DNA from: Desulfococcus sp. 4484_241
Lineage (GTDB): Bacteria; Desulfobacterota; Desulfobacteria; Desulfobacterales; Desulfosudaceae
Assembly (NCBI GenBank): GCA_002085115.1
Contig: MZGQ01000018.1
Location: 1 to 33,320 of the forward strand
Direction of reading: 5' to 3'
DNA length: 33,320 nucleotides
Under the pieces are notes generated by a model. That model made no database searches, had not been told where the DNA came from, and saw only the letters and a list, made by a program, of their open reading frames with translations. The stretch's first letter is position 1. Each line of letters opens with the position of its first letter. A program made the position numbers and the translations under genes. Below are positions 16,654 to 25,900 of the stretch, piece after piece.

Positions 16654-19600
16654 CTAAACCATGGCTCTTATCCGTTTCAACTTTTCAGCCAGTCTCTTTT
16701 CCGATACAGGCAAAGATGTCCCGAGTTCCTGGGCGAAAACCGAAACCTTGTACTCCTCCACCATCCAGAAAAACTCCTCAACCTCCTGCCGCTTTTCTTC
16801 CGATGTATTACGGGAAAGGCTGTCCACAACTTCCAAAAGCGAGTCCTCTGCCCATTTAACCCGGAGAGCCTTGCGTTTCTCCCTTTCTATATCCTCCACC
16901 GCCCGCCTGGCCCTGATGCCTGCGGCCCTGATATAACGGACAAGCCTGCGCAGGCCGTCAAGATCATAGACCATTACAAATGAATCCGGAACAAGCGATG
17001 AAAGCGCTTTGCGTATCCCGGCAAGCGCGGCAGCTGTCTCCCCTCCCCTGCAGAGCGCCGACTCAAGTTCCTGTATCAGCATCAATGTCTCATGGAGTTC
17101 AAGAACAACGTTACTGCAGGCCTCCTTCAGCCGGGCAGCCCGTTCCTGCATAAGGCCGGGGACTTTTTTCAAACAGGAACCAAACTCCTCAGCTGTTCTT
17201 ATGTTTAACCGCAGCAGATCATCCATGACCCGGTTTGCCATCTGCTTTTCAAGATTTTTTGCGCCGCCCAAAAGAACCGCGGCCGAAGCGCAACGGCCGG
17301 AAAGCGCCAGGTCCCGCTCCAGGCGTCTTGCCTGCCCCGGAAGGGAGAGCAGCAGCAGTCTTTTTACTCCTGCCACGTGTGATTCAACAGCGGCACTCCG
17401 GTTGGCGAAAAGGCACAAATCCACCGTATCACCCCTGTCTGCCAACCCCGGATAAAACCGGTAAGTTTTGCCCCCCGTCTCTTCTTCTACCATCTCGGGC
17501 AGGTCTGGAAACTCCCACGTGGTCTGCCCCGAAACCTCCCATCTGTGCTTCAGCGGTTCAGGCAGAGCAATCTTGCCGGAGCCGAACCCTGCACGGCGAA
17601 GTATGCCACAATCCCTGGAGATCTTTACCGGCCTGCCTGTTTCATCCGTAATGGCTATACGCATCAGAAGATAAGGCGGAAGAGCTTCCGGCCGCCATGC
17701 AGAAGCCGGGATATCAACCCCAAACCTTTGGGCCATAAACATCGAAAGGGCTGAAAGCAGGGGCCGTCCCCCCCTTGGCATCTCATCCATTATTATATTT
17801 ACCGTCCGGCTGACAGGAACGAGCAGCTTCCTGTACTCCTTTGGCAATCCCTTGATCAGCGCGGCAATCTTTTCCTCAAGCAGCCCCGGCACCAGCCAGT
17901 CAAGTTCATAAACCGGCACATCCGAGGCCATGCTTGCCGGGATATGAACGGTAACGCCATCCATTTCAGACGCAGGGTCAAACTTGTAAGAACAGTAAAA
18001 ATTTTCATCACCGAGTTTGATGGATTCAGGGAAAAGCGCCAGCCGCCCGGTGTCTACTTTCCCCGGGAGGACATCCTGCATTGTCATTTTCAAAAACCGA
18101 TCTTTTTTTTCATCTATCTCCTTTTGCAGTGTCCTGATATCACAGACACGGGAGCCAAGACGCTTTTTGTAGAACAAAAAAAGGGCATCTTCATCGGCCA
18201 CAAGCCCCCTTTGCCTGAGACGGTCCTCTGTCTTTTTCGCCTCACCGGCCAGCCTGGCATTGTGCTTCATAAAGGGCAATGGATAATCAACATCACCGTT
18301 GACAAGGGCGCAGCGTATGAATATGTCAGAAGCCTCGGCCGGGTTTACAGGCCCGTAGGGAACCGACTCGGTATAATCCGCCACTATGCCGAAAACCGTA
18401 GTCCTGCAATCCGCCACGACCTGGCCGCGGCTCCTGCTCCACCGCGGGTTAAGAAAAGTCCTGCGGCACAGGTCTCCGGCAACAGGTGCTATCCACTTCC
18501 GCTGGATGGCAGCCGCCATCCTGGCGTACAGCCTGGATGTTTCCACAAACTCGGCAGCCACTATCAGCTGGTGCCCGGCTCCGAACAACGATGACCCGGG
18601 GAAAATCATCACCTCGCCCGACTTGGCGGAAACATAAATATTTTCGTTTTTCTTTTCAGCCATGTTGGAAAGATAGCCGCATAAAACAGCCTTGTGCAGG
18701 GCCTCGTAAAAACCTTCCGGATCCGCCGTACGGTCAGCCGGCGCCACAGATTTATCTGCAAGGCCATGCTCGTTTATGATCTCTTCGACCTGGGAGCACA
18801 GGTCCTGCCACTCCCTGATTCGCCTGAATGAAAGGTAATTATCCATGCAGAACCGTTTCAGGGAGGATCTCCCCATGCCGCTGCAACTGTCCCAGATGTT
18901 GAGCAGCGTAATAAAGTCGGACCTGCTGTCGGCAAACTTCGCATGCGCCTCTCTTGCCTCATTTTCCTTTCCCGCCGGAAATTCCCTGGGGTCCTGCATG
19001 CCAAGAGCGCAAACGATCACTGTCGCAGGCTCTATGCAGCCGTTCTTGCCGGCCTCAATGAGAATCCTTGCCAGCCTTGGATCAACCGGTATTCGGGCCA
19101 TGATCCGGCCGGTTCCGGTCAGAGAGTATTTTTTTTGCCTGCCTTTGCTCCGGCGTATTGCCCCCAGTTCCACGAGGGTTTCATAACCGTCGCGGATACT
19201 TCTTGGCTTGGGCGGATCGACAAACGGAAACCTGTCAACATCCCCCAGTTTCAGGGCCATCATCCGCAGGATAACATCAGCAAGGTTCGCCCGGACTATT
19301 TCCGGCGGTGTAAACATGGGACGCGACTCAAACTCCTTTTCGTCATAAAGCCTTATGCATACACCATTCTCCATGCGGCCGCACCGGCCGGTTCTCTGCA
19401 TGCAGCTGCTTTTGGAGATCGGACGAACCGAAAGAGATGTGGTCCCGGTGCGCGGGTTGTAATAGGAAATACGGGCAAGCCCCGTGTCAACCACGTACCT
19501 TATGCCGGGAATGGTGAGGGAAGTTTCGGCTATGTTCGTGGCGACTATCACCTTCCTGCCTGCTGGCCTGGAAAAAACCCTGGCCTGGTCAGCACCGGAA

Positions 19601-20583
19601 AGCCTTGCGAACAGGGGCATGACAGTGACACCCGGATAGCGGCGGCCCTCTATCATGTCGCAGGTATCCCGTATATCGCGGGCAGTGGGCATAAACACGA
19701 GTATGTCACCAAACGGGTCACGCCTGCAGATGGCGTCTACCGCATCAGCCGCCTGTTCAGCGCAGGTCAGATAATCACGGTCATCTTCCACCGGGGGCAT
19801 ATACCTGACCTCGACCGGGTACATTCTTCCGGAGACTTCTATCACCGGGGCCCCTGGAAAGGAGGATGCGAACTTCTCGGTATCGATGGTCGCCGATGTT
19901 ATAACGACCCTGAGATCATGCCGTTTTGAAAGCAACCGCCGCAAAATCCCAAGCAGAAAGTCTATGTTCAGACTGCGCTCGTGAGCCTCATCAACTACGA
20001 TAGCGTCATACTCGTTTAGGAACGGATCGTTATGTGCCTCGGCAAGCAATATGCCGTCAGTCATAACCTTGATAAGGCTTTGCCGCGATGTCCTGTCGGC
20101 AAACCTTATTTTATAGCCTACCAGCGTCTCCCCTGCTCCACCAAGCTCCTGTGCAATACGGCGTGCAACCGAAACTGCCGCAATCCTCCGGGGCTGCGTG
20201 CATCCCACCCTGCCGTCCTTTCCGCACCCGGCCATTACACAGTATTTCGGCAGTTGCGTGGACTTGCCCGATCCCGTGGCGCCTGAAACTATGATGACCG
20301 GGTTTTCCCTGATCGCATCTACGATCGCATCCTGTTTTTCAACAATGGGAAGAGGCGGTGCAGGCAGATCCATCGGAAACCTGCCATACCGCTCGGTCCT
20401 GAGTGCTGCCGAGCGTTCCAGGCGATGCATCAGGCGGGAAAGTTCAGCATCCAGCGCCTTGCCGGAAAGCCGGACTTTGCCGCTGGTGATCGACCGGAGC
20501 CTTTTCCGGACGCGAATCCTGTCGATCCTAAGCGCACGACGTGAAAACCGGAAGGCCTTCTTTACAAGCTCGTCGGTATCCAT
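16654..20583 (-). CDS. hrpA: HrpA, DEAH-box ATP-dependent RNA helicase
   Basis: Cytoplasmic helicase of 1309 residues, close to the roughly 1300 of E. coli HrpA, which helps resolve stalled or collided ribosomes and processes some mRNAs. Motif I is GATGSGKST (101-109), the DEAH box (198-201) is in VVDEAHERS, motif III is TSAT, and motif VI is QRTGRCGR. The long C-terminal region (about 590-1309) fits the HrpA-specific OB/DUF3418-type part. The start ATG at 20583 has no strong ribosome-binding site. The gene stands alone on the minus strand, convergent with the hybrid kinase, and is flanked on both sides by same-orientation copies of repeat B. Confidence 0.95.
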   Translation of the reverse strand: MDTDELVKKAFRFSRRALRIDRIRVRKRLRSITSGKVRLSGKALDAELSRLMHRLERSAALRTERYGRFPMDLPAPPLPIVEKQDAIVDAIRENPVIIVSGATGSGKSTQLPKYCVMAGCGKDGRVGCTQPRRIAAVSVARRIAQELGGAGETLVGYKIRFADRTSRQSLIKVMTDGILLAEAHNDPFLNEYDAIVVDEAHERSLNIDFLLGILRRLLSKRHDLRVVITSATIDTEKFASSFPGAPVIEVSGRMYPVEVRYMPPVEDDRDYLTCAEQAADAVDAICRRDPFGDILVFMPTARDIRDTCDMIEGRRYPGVTVMPLFARLSGADQARVFSRPAGRKVIVATNIAETSLTIPGIRYVVDTGLARISYYNPRTGTTSLSVRPISKSSCMQRTGRCGRMENGVCIRLYDEKEFESRPMFTPPEIVRANLADVILRMMALKLGDVDRFPFVDPPKPRSIRDGYETLVELGAIRRSKGRQKKYSLTGTGRIMARIPVDPRLARILIEAGKNGCIEPATVIVCALGMQDPREFPAGKENEAREAHAKFADSRSDFITLLNIWDSCSGMGRSSLKRFCMDNYLSFRRIREWQDLCSQVEEIINEHGLADKSVAPADRTADPEGFYEALHKAVLCGYLSNMAEKKNENIYVSAKSGEVMIFPGSSLFGAGHQLIVAAEFVETSRLYARMAAAIQRKWIAPVAGDLCRRTFLNPRWSRSRGQVVADCRTTVFGIVADYTESVPYGPVNPAEASDIFIRCALVNGDVDYPLPFMKHNARLAGEAKKTEDRLRQRGLVADEDALFLFYKKRLGSRVCDIRTLQKEIDEKKDRFLKMTMQDVLPGKVDTGRLALFPESIKLGDENFYCSYKFDPASEMDGVTVHIPASMASDVPVYELDWLVPGLLEEKIAALIKGLPKEYRKLLVPVSRTVNIIMDEMPRGGRPLLSALSMFMAQRFGVDIPASAWRPEALPPYLLMRIAITDETGRPVKISRDCGILRRAGFGSGKIALPEPLKHRWEVSGQTTWEFPDLPEMVEEETGGKTYRFYPGLADRGDTVDLCLFANRSAAVESHVAGVKRLLLLSLPGQARRLERDLALSGRCASAAVLLGGAKNLEKQMANRVMDDLLRLNIRTAEEFGSCLKKVPGLMQERAARLKEACSNVVLELHETLMLIQELESALCRGGETAAALAGIRKALSSLVPDSFVMVYDLDGLRRLVRYIRAAGIRARRAVEDIEREKRKALRVKWAEDSLLEVVDSLSRNTSEEKRQEVEEFFWMVEEYKVSVFAQELGTSLPVSEKRLAEKLKRIRAMV

Positions 20584-20604
20584 AACACAGTACCAGGCAT
20601 CAGT

Positions 20605-20730
20605 GTCCCAAAACCGGTTTTTGACAGCATATCGATAATGGCAGAAAACTCACAAAGACCATTTGCTTTGGCCTTTGCGTCAAAAAAAATATGGTAATAT
20701 GAAGCTATCAAAAAGACCAGAGGCAACTTC
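20605..20730 (+). repeat. dispersed repeat family B, copy 3
   Basis: Near-full-length match to copy 2, in the same orientation, just outside the hrpA start codon. Shared blocks: GACAGCATATCGATAAT, TGGTAATATGAAG, ACCAGAGGCAACTT. Any hrpA promoter must lie in or beyond this repeat. Confidence 0.8.
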
Positions 20731-20754
20731 TTCCCCGGCCCGCAATTTTGCTTT

Positions 20755-20799
20755 CACCTGCGCTGCATGGGATAAAAAACCGCCGCGGCACAACAACAG
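20755..20799 (-). repeat. dispersed repeat family A, inverted fragment
   Basis: Read on the minus strand, it gives GTTGTTGTGCCGCGGCGG followed by TTTTTTATCCCATGCAGCGC, matching the 5' part of copy 2. It follows repeat B copy 3 directly, as A follows B near 16.3 kb, but here A is inverted. Confidence 0.7.
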
Positions 20800-21127
20800 A
20801 TTTAATGATTTTGAAAGTCTTTAAGGGCCATGGATAATTATTGGCAAGGATATTTTTCGTAACAAACCACGATAATTGGACAATTTAATTGACAAAAACA
20901 ATTTGGGTCATAATAATCGAAAAAAGATGGGAAAATACAAATTCAATATCATTAATGTTCGCGCCGCCTGCGGCGGCACTCATGCAAGGGGATAACGACA
21001 AGAAAAAAAAATAACGATTAATTGCGGCAGAGGGATAATGCGTACAGGCGGCACTGACTGTGACAAGTTTGGGTGGGCCGCTGGTCATGCAAAACGTTCG
21101 AGGGGAAATTGCCCCGCACAGAAATCG
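20800..21127. other. gene-free stretch before the attC-like site
   Basis: No supported gene. It is mostly AT-rich with a GC-rich island. A perfect small hairpin, GCCGCC (20963-20968) / GGCGGC (20972-20977), lies in it. A minus-strand open frame at 20885-21166 has no family features and runs through the attC-like site, so it is not called. Confidence 0.4.
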
Positions 21128-21185
21128 ATCTAACTTCCGGCAACTTCTGCGCCGGGCCAATTCCACTCAACTGCCGCCGTTAGCC
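21128..21185 (+). other. integron attC-like recombination site (tentative)
   Basis: A 58-base segment begins with ATCTAAC, an exact match to the RYYYAAC box, and ends with GTTAGCC, which differs from GTTRRRY at one base. The ends pair (CTAAC with GTTAG), and a second short pair lies inside (CGGCA 21138-21142 with TGCCG 21172-21176) after small unequal spacers. Length is at the known lower limit for attC. GAGGA and an ATG follow immediately, the normal layout for a cassette gene. There is no integrase and no second attC is evident after the gene, so chance remains possible. Confidence 0.35.
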
Positions 21186-21196
21186 GAGGACAAACA

Positions 21197-21787
21197 ATGA
21201 TGACATCAATGCCACCAATATGGAAGGGAGCTGATTATGACAACGGGGGTATTTTCGGCAAAAGAATATTAATAGTTGGTGAATCTACTTACGCCGAGGA
21301 AGGTGTTGATATATCACAATACAACATCTTGATGGCACAAGACCATATTGATGGCTATCGTGATAGCTACAGAACTAAATTGCTAAGAGTATTTTTAAAT
21401 CGTGAAGAGAACAACGATGATATAAAAAAATTTTGGCAATCGGTTGCTTTTTTTAATTATATTACCACTCCTCTTCAGAAGGCGCGATTGGCCCCTTCTG
21501 AACATAATTGGCAAAAAGATGTACAACCACTGAGTGAGATCCTAGCTGATATTTGCCCAAGACTTATTGTAGTTGTCGGCTATCGTATGTGGGATAGGTG
21601 GTCAAATAATAGTCCGTGTAGCAAAGAAGAGGGGCCAGTAATTAATGGTGCAGGGCGAGAGAACACACTGTATCTGTCATGGGGCAAAGGCAAGGCACTG
21701 TCTTATGGATTGAGACACCCAAACGGAAGAGGGTTTAGTTGGAAAAATGAGCACCCATATTTGATGAAAGCGATTAGAATTGCATGA
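21197..21787 (+). CDS. uracil-DNA-glycosylase-superfamily-like protein
   Basis: Product of 196 residues. The ATG at 21197 follows GAGGA with six bases between. The sequence shows a KRILIVGESTYAEEG opening, FWQSVAFFNYITTPL, a DICPRLIVVVGYRMWDRW strand-helix segment, and a C-terminal RHPNGRGFSWKNEHPY. That arrangement (GES start, C-terminal His-Pro motif) resembles uncharacterised UDG-fold proteins; glycosylase activity is not shown. Codon use is clearly more A/T-rich than flanking genes, suggesting transfer. It is alone on this strand, preceded by an attC-like site and followed by repeat fragments. It could be an integron cassette gene or another accessory gene. Confidence 0.6.
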   Translation: MMTSMPPIWKGADYDNGGIFGKRILIVGESTYAEEGVDISQYNILMAQDHIDGYRDSYRTKLLRVFLNREENNDDIKKFWQSVAFFNYITTPLQKARLAPSEHNWQKDVQPLSEILADICPRLIVVVGYRMWDRWSNNSPCSKEEGPVINGAGRENTLYLSWGKGKALSYGLRHPNGRGFSWKNEHPYLMKAIRIA

Positions 21788-21920
21788 AGATAACCAACAA
21801 AGCAGATGTACTCTACTCTGAAAAACGGTCACTATTGAAGAGATTATACAAAAAATAATCCGGCAAAAAATCGCTATTTACTGCTAATAAGCATTCTGAG
21901 CCAGATTATGGAACCGAAAA

Positions 21921-21946
21921 GGGGTCAGGTCTGCCCTTGACTCTTG
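21921..21946 (-). repeat. inverted fragment of the repeat A tail
   Basis: Read on the minus strand, this 26-base piece equals the CAAGAGTCAAGAGCAGACCT tail and following GACCCC of repeat A copy 2, except for one base. It lies in the 384-base gene-free stretch 21788-22171, after the UDG-like gene. Confidence 0.65.
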
Positions 21947-22040
21947 TTTTCCCCCTTCACAGTTCATTGTTTGTTTTGCTGATGATGTTATCAATTGTGC
22001 CATAGGTGTACTGATAGTTCAAGATCGTGTTGCCGCAACG

Positions 22041-22107
22041 GTTTCTTATCCCATGCAGCGCAGCCGGGGGAAGCCGCAGGCCAGGCTGCCGGATGTATTT
22101 TTCTTAT
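22041..22107 (+). repeat. dispersed repeat family A, copy 3 (5' part)
   Basis: It begins GTTTCTTATCCCATGCAGCG and continues with GAAGCCGCAGGCCAGGCTGC, matching copy 1 at 6211-6272 with few changes. It ends where the similarity breaks at TTTTTCTT. The stretch 21788-22171 otherwise shows nothing coding. Confidence 0.75.
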
Positions 22108-22171
22108 TAAAATGGTTATCAATCAAAAAAGCGTTTTGGAAAAGATATTTTCAACAACAATGAGTACCAGG

Positions 22172-22861
22172 CTATCCTTTCCCATGGCACACGGCCGCAG
22201 GATCGGTCTGCTCCGCCATGGTCCGGTATCCGCCATCCCAATACTCTTCTCCGTAGCTTATAAGCAGCTGTTCATCTTTTGCGATCTGTCTTGCTGCGGT
22301 AAAAAAAAGCACCCACTGGCCATCGACTATGGTGTGCTCAACGTTAAGATTGGGAGCTGTTCCATGATTGACGAACCTCATCTCATTTCCTTCCAGTCTT
22401 CCGTTTATTTCAAGAGGAGGCGCGCCTTGCGGGCTGTCCAGGTAGTACCATGAGTAGTCCGATTCATAGCCATTTTCCGACGTATAAGTGACAGTATGCT
22501 TTCCCGCCACCTGAACGACTCCGGCATACTCGCCTATAAACTCGCCTGCATCTATTGGAGCGGCGGCAAAAACCCCAAGGCCTATAGTATCGTTAACCTT
22601 TTTTATGTAAACGGGAGCCATGGCCGCGTTACGGATATGGTTGCCGTAAACAGCCGCCAGCCTCTCGAACCCCTCTTTGTTGGCGAGATAATAAGGTGTG
22701 CGGTCAAGTGGTATGGAAAAAAGAGGCTCCCAGTCCACACGACTGCGCGATATATATTTCACGCCCAAAGACCTGAACAACTCAAGTATTTCCTCTTTTG
22801 TCCTGTACTTACAGCAGGCCAACAGATAACCTCCCGGAGAAAAACCATCATTTCCAGCCAT
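22172..22861 (-). CDS. SET-domain protein (putative protein lysine methyltransferase)
   Basis: Product of 229 residues with a SET domain at about 82-208: GLGVFAAAPIDAGEFIGEYA (94-113), NEMRFVNHG (159-167) and LLISYGEEYW (199-208). The NHGTAPN motif stands in for the usual NHSCxPN, so the cysteine is missing, and there is no Cys-rich post-SET region; the active-site Tyr203 is kept. SET proteins use SAM to methylate lysines; bacterial versions have few known targets. Residues 1-80 have no recognised domain. The start has no good ribosome-binding site. It lies 67 bases after the RND permease gene on the same strand and could be read from that operon, though a functional link is unproven. Confidence 0.85.
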   Translation of the reverse strand: MAGNDGFSPGGYLLACCKYRTKEEILELFRSLGVKYISRSRVDWEPLFSIPLDRTPYYLANKEGFERLAAVYGNHIRNAAMAPVYIKKVNDTIGLGVFAAAPIDAGEFIGEYAGVVQVAGKHTVTYTSENGYESDYSWYYLDSPQGAPPLEINGRLEGNEMRFVNHGTAPNLNVEHTIVDGQWVLFFTAARQIAKDEQLLISYGEEYWDGGYRTMAEQTDPAAVCHGKG

Positions 22862-22928
22862 ATATCATGATGTGCGGGAGCATGGGGCGATGTTCACCCG
22901 GTACTTTATCAGACAAAGTCCGTGTTTA

Positions 22929-25900
22929 TTACTCCTCCTTGCGCAACTTCAAAAAACGGATAAAGCTCCTGCCGCCCCTGCCGACCACACTTTGCAGATC
23001 TTCAAGCATCAGGTATCCGCACGGGACAAGGATAAGAGTTATAAGTGTCGCAAACATGATGCCAAAACCAAGGCTGATCGCCATCGGGATCAGGAACCGT
23101 GCCTGTATGCTTTTTTCCATTATCATCGGCATGAGGCCTGCAAACGTGGTCAGAGATGTCAGCAGCACGGCCCTGAACCTGAGCAAACCGGCCTGTTTGG
23201 CAGCCTCGCGCATGCTTAACCCGCTTTCCTTCCTCAGGATGTTTGCCGCGTCAAACAGCACCAGCGAATCGTTCACAGCAACACCCGCAAGCCCTACCAT
23301 ACCGAACATACTCAAAATACTCAGATTAAAGCCAAGCAAGAGATGCCCGATTATGGCGCCGACCATGCTGAAAGGTATGGCGAGCATTATAATTACCGGC
23401 TGGGCAAAGGAACGCAGGGGAATTGCAAGAAGCGTAAAAATACCCAGCAACGCGAACAAAAGTCCCTTTTTCACGTCAGCAAAAGATTCAGCCTGCTCCT
23501 TGCCTTCTCCTCCCTCGGTATAATGCAGGGTGGGGTATTTTTGTTTGAGTGCGGGCAGTGTTTTCAAAACAAGCATGCGGCGTATCTCGTTGGCATTGGC
23601 TATTGATTCGTCCACATCCGCAAAAACAGTAATAACCCTCCTGCGATCCACACGCTTTATGCTGGAATAGCCCTGCACCGTTTCAATGTCGGCAACCTCA
23701 GAAAAAGGCACCTGGTAACCGGACGGGGTCTGAACGCGCATGTTGACAAGAGATGCCGGGTCATCACGGGACACCTCAGGATAAAGGACTTTTACTTTCA
23801 CCTCGTTTTTACCTCTCTGGAACCTCATCGCCTCTGCGCCGTAAAAGCGGGACCGGACCTGGCTTGCCAGATCGTTCAGGGTCAGGCCCAGGCAGGCTGC
23901 CGCCGGTTTCAAACGGATCCGTATCTCCTTTTTCCCCGGTATGAAGCTGTCGCTGATGTCAAAAACACCGTTGATCCGGGCAAGCTCGGCCTTGAGATCA
24001 TCGGCAGCCCGGACAAGTTCCCGGTAATCATCCAGGGACAGGTCGATCTGGACAGGACTGCCGAACCCGAACAGGTCGCCCGAGAATGTGAGACTTTCAA
24101 CTCCGGGCAACTGCCCTACCCTTTTACGCCACTTATTTACCAGCACCTGGGTGGGAACATCCTTTTTTTCACTGTCGAGCAGCTGTACGAACACCTCGGC
24201 CACGTTGCCTCCCGAACCGGCGATCCCGGCACTGTGCCCAGCGGAATAAACCTGAAGTCCCAGCAGGGTAAGGGTGTATTTCAACAGGGGGGGGGCTGAA
24301 CCGGGTCGGTGCTTCTCCTCCTCGGCAATCACTTCCTCTGCCGCATCGCGTATGCGGTCAGCCAGCTTACGGGTATATTCAAAAGGTGTACCGGGCGGAA
24401 GCGTGAGGTTGCAGGACATGAAATCGGCTTCCACCTTTGGAAAAAAGGTGAACTTTATCCACCCGCCAGTCCACAGAGCAATTGCAAGCGCGAGTATGCA
24501 AATACATGACGTAAGGGTCAGGTACCTGTATTCAAGGCATAACTCCAGAAACCACCTGTATGGACGGCTTATAAACCACTCAAGCCAACGGCCCACACGC
24601 CCGGCGCCATCCTTTCCCTTTGGAGCCTTGATCCCCTTGTTGAGATGACAGGGCAGCACCAACAGCGCTTCTGCAAGGGACGCAATGAGAACCAAATTCA
24701 CCACTATGGGCATGTTGCGCATGAATTTTCCCATATGCCCCGTGCCAAGCAGAAGGGGCCAGAACGCCGCCACCGTGGTAAAGACCGAAAATATGACGGC
24801 CCTGCCGACCTGGTGTGCTCCCTCCACCGAGGCCATGTTGCCGGGCATGCCCTGCTGGTACTTGCTGTATATGTTTTCACCTATCACGATCGCGTCATCC
24901 ACCACGATGCCAAGCACCATGATAAAGGCGAACAGCGAAATCATGTTGATGGAAACATCAAAATTTGGAAGAAACATCACTGCCGCGGCAAAGGACACAG
25001 GAATGCCAAGAGTCACCCAGAAAGCAAGGCCAAAGTTAAGGAAAAGGCCGAGCAGCAGAACGACAAGGGCCAGGCCGTAGGCCATGTTCTTGAGCAGGAG
25101 CTTTATCCTGCTCTTTAAAATTTTTGACATGTCCTGGAATGTCTGGATGTGGATATTGGGAGGCAGCCGTTTTTGCTGCCTTTCAACAAACTCCTTTACC
25201 CTTGCCGCCACATCCAGGGCATTCTGCTCGCCGATGCGATAAACCTGTATTATGATTGCGGGCTGTCCCTGGAAACGGACCTCCAGGTCCACGTCTTCAA
25301 AGGCGTCCGTAACATTGCCAAGGTCTCCCAGGCGGATCTCTCTTCCGTCCGGCCTGCTTATGACGGGAATGTTTGAAAACTCCTTTGCAAAATACCTCCT
25401 GCCCTTGGTCCGTATAAGAAGTTCATCCGAACTTGCCTTTATATTCCCGGCCGGAAGGTCCAGGCTGTTTGCCCGAATCTTCTGCGCTACCTGCTCGAGT
25501 GTCAGGTGATATTTCCGTAATGTATTCTCCGTAATGGATACATGTATCTCGTTTTCCCTGTCACCGAAAAGATCCGCAAGGCTGATTCCCGGCAGGGCCG
25601 TGACCTCATCCTTGATCCTCTGAGCCTCATCTTTAAGCTCCTGTTGCCCGGCCGGCCCGAACACCGCTATGCTAATGACCTGGTTCTGTATGGTAAGCTG
25701 CCGTACTATGGGATCCTCGGCCTCGGTGGGCAGTGTTGTGATACGGTCAACCTCAGACTTGACATCGTTGTAAAGCTTGTCAACATCCCATCCTTTGAGC
25801 AGCTCCACCACAATCGAAGCCATACCCTCGTTTGCGGTGGAATCCACCTCCTTTATCCCGGACAGGCCTGATATCGCCTCCTCAACAGGCAGAATCACCC

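Larger units (their letters stand above)
16171..16654 (+). repeat. 57-bp direct repeat flanking a 370-bp repeat-filled insertion
   Basis: Bases 16171-16227 (last codons of the hybrid kinase gene, its stop, and nine further bases) recur exactly at 16598-16654. The second copy ends on the last base of the hrpA stop codon (minus strand, 16654-16656). The 370 bases between hold repeat B copy 2, repeat A copy 2 and a short tandem repeat. Without the insertion and one copy, the two convergent genes would be separated by only nine bases. Confidence 0.9.

Noticed and set aside
18943-19929. Plus-strand open frame of 328 codons
   Set aside because: Antisense to the helicase core of hrpA; no domain and no ribosome-binding site.
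20885-21166. Minus-strand open frame of 93 codons
   Set aside because: No family features, mixed composition, and it runs through the attC-like site; not supportable as a gene.
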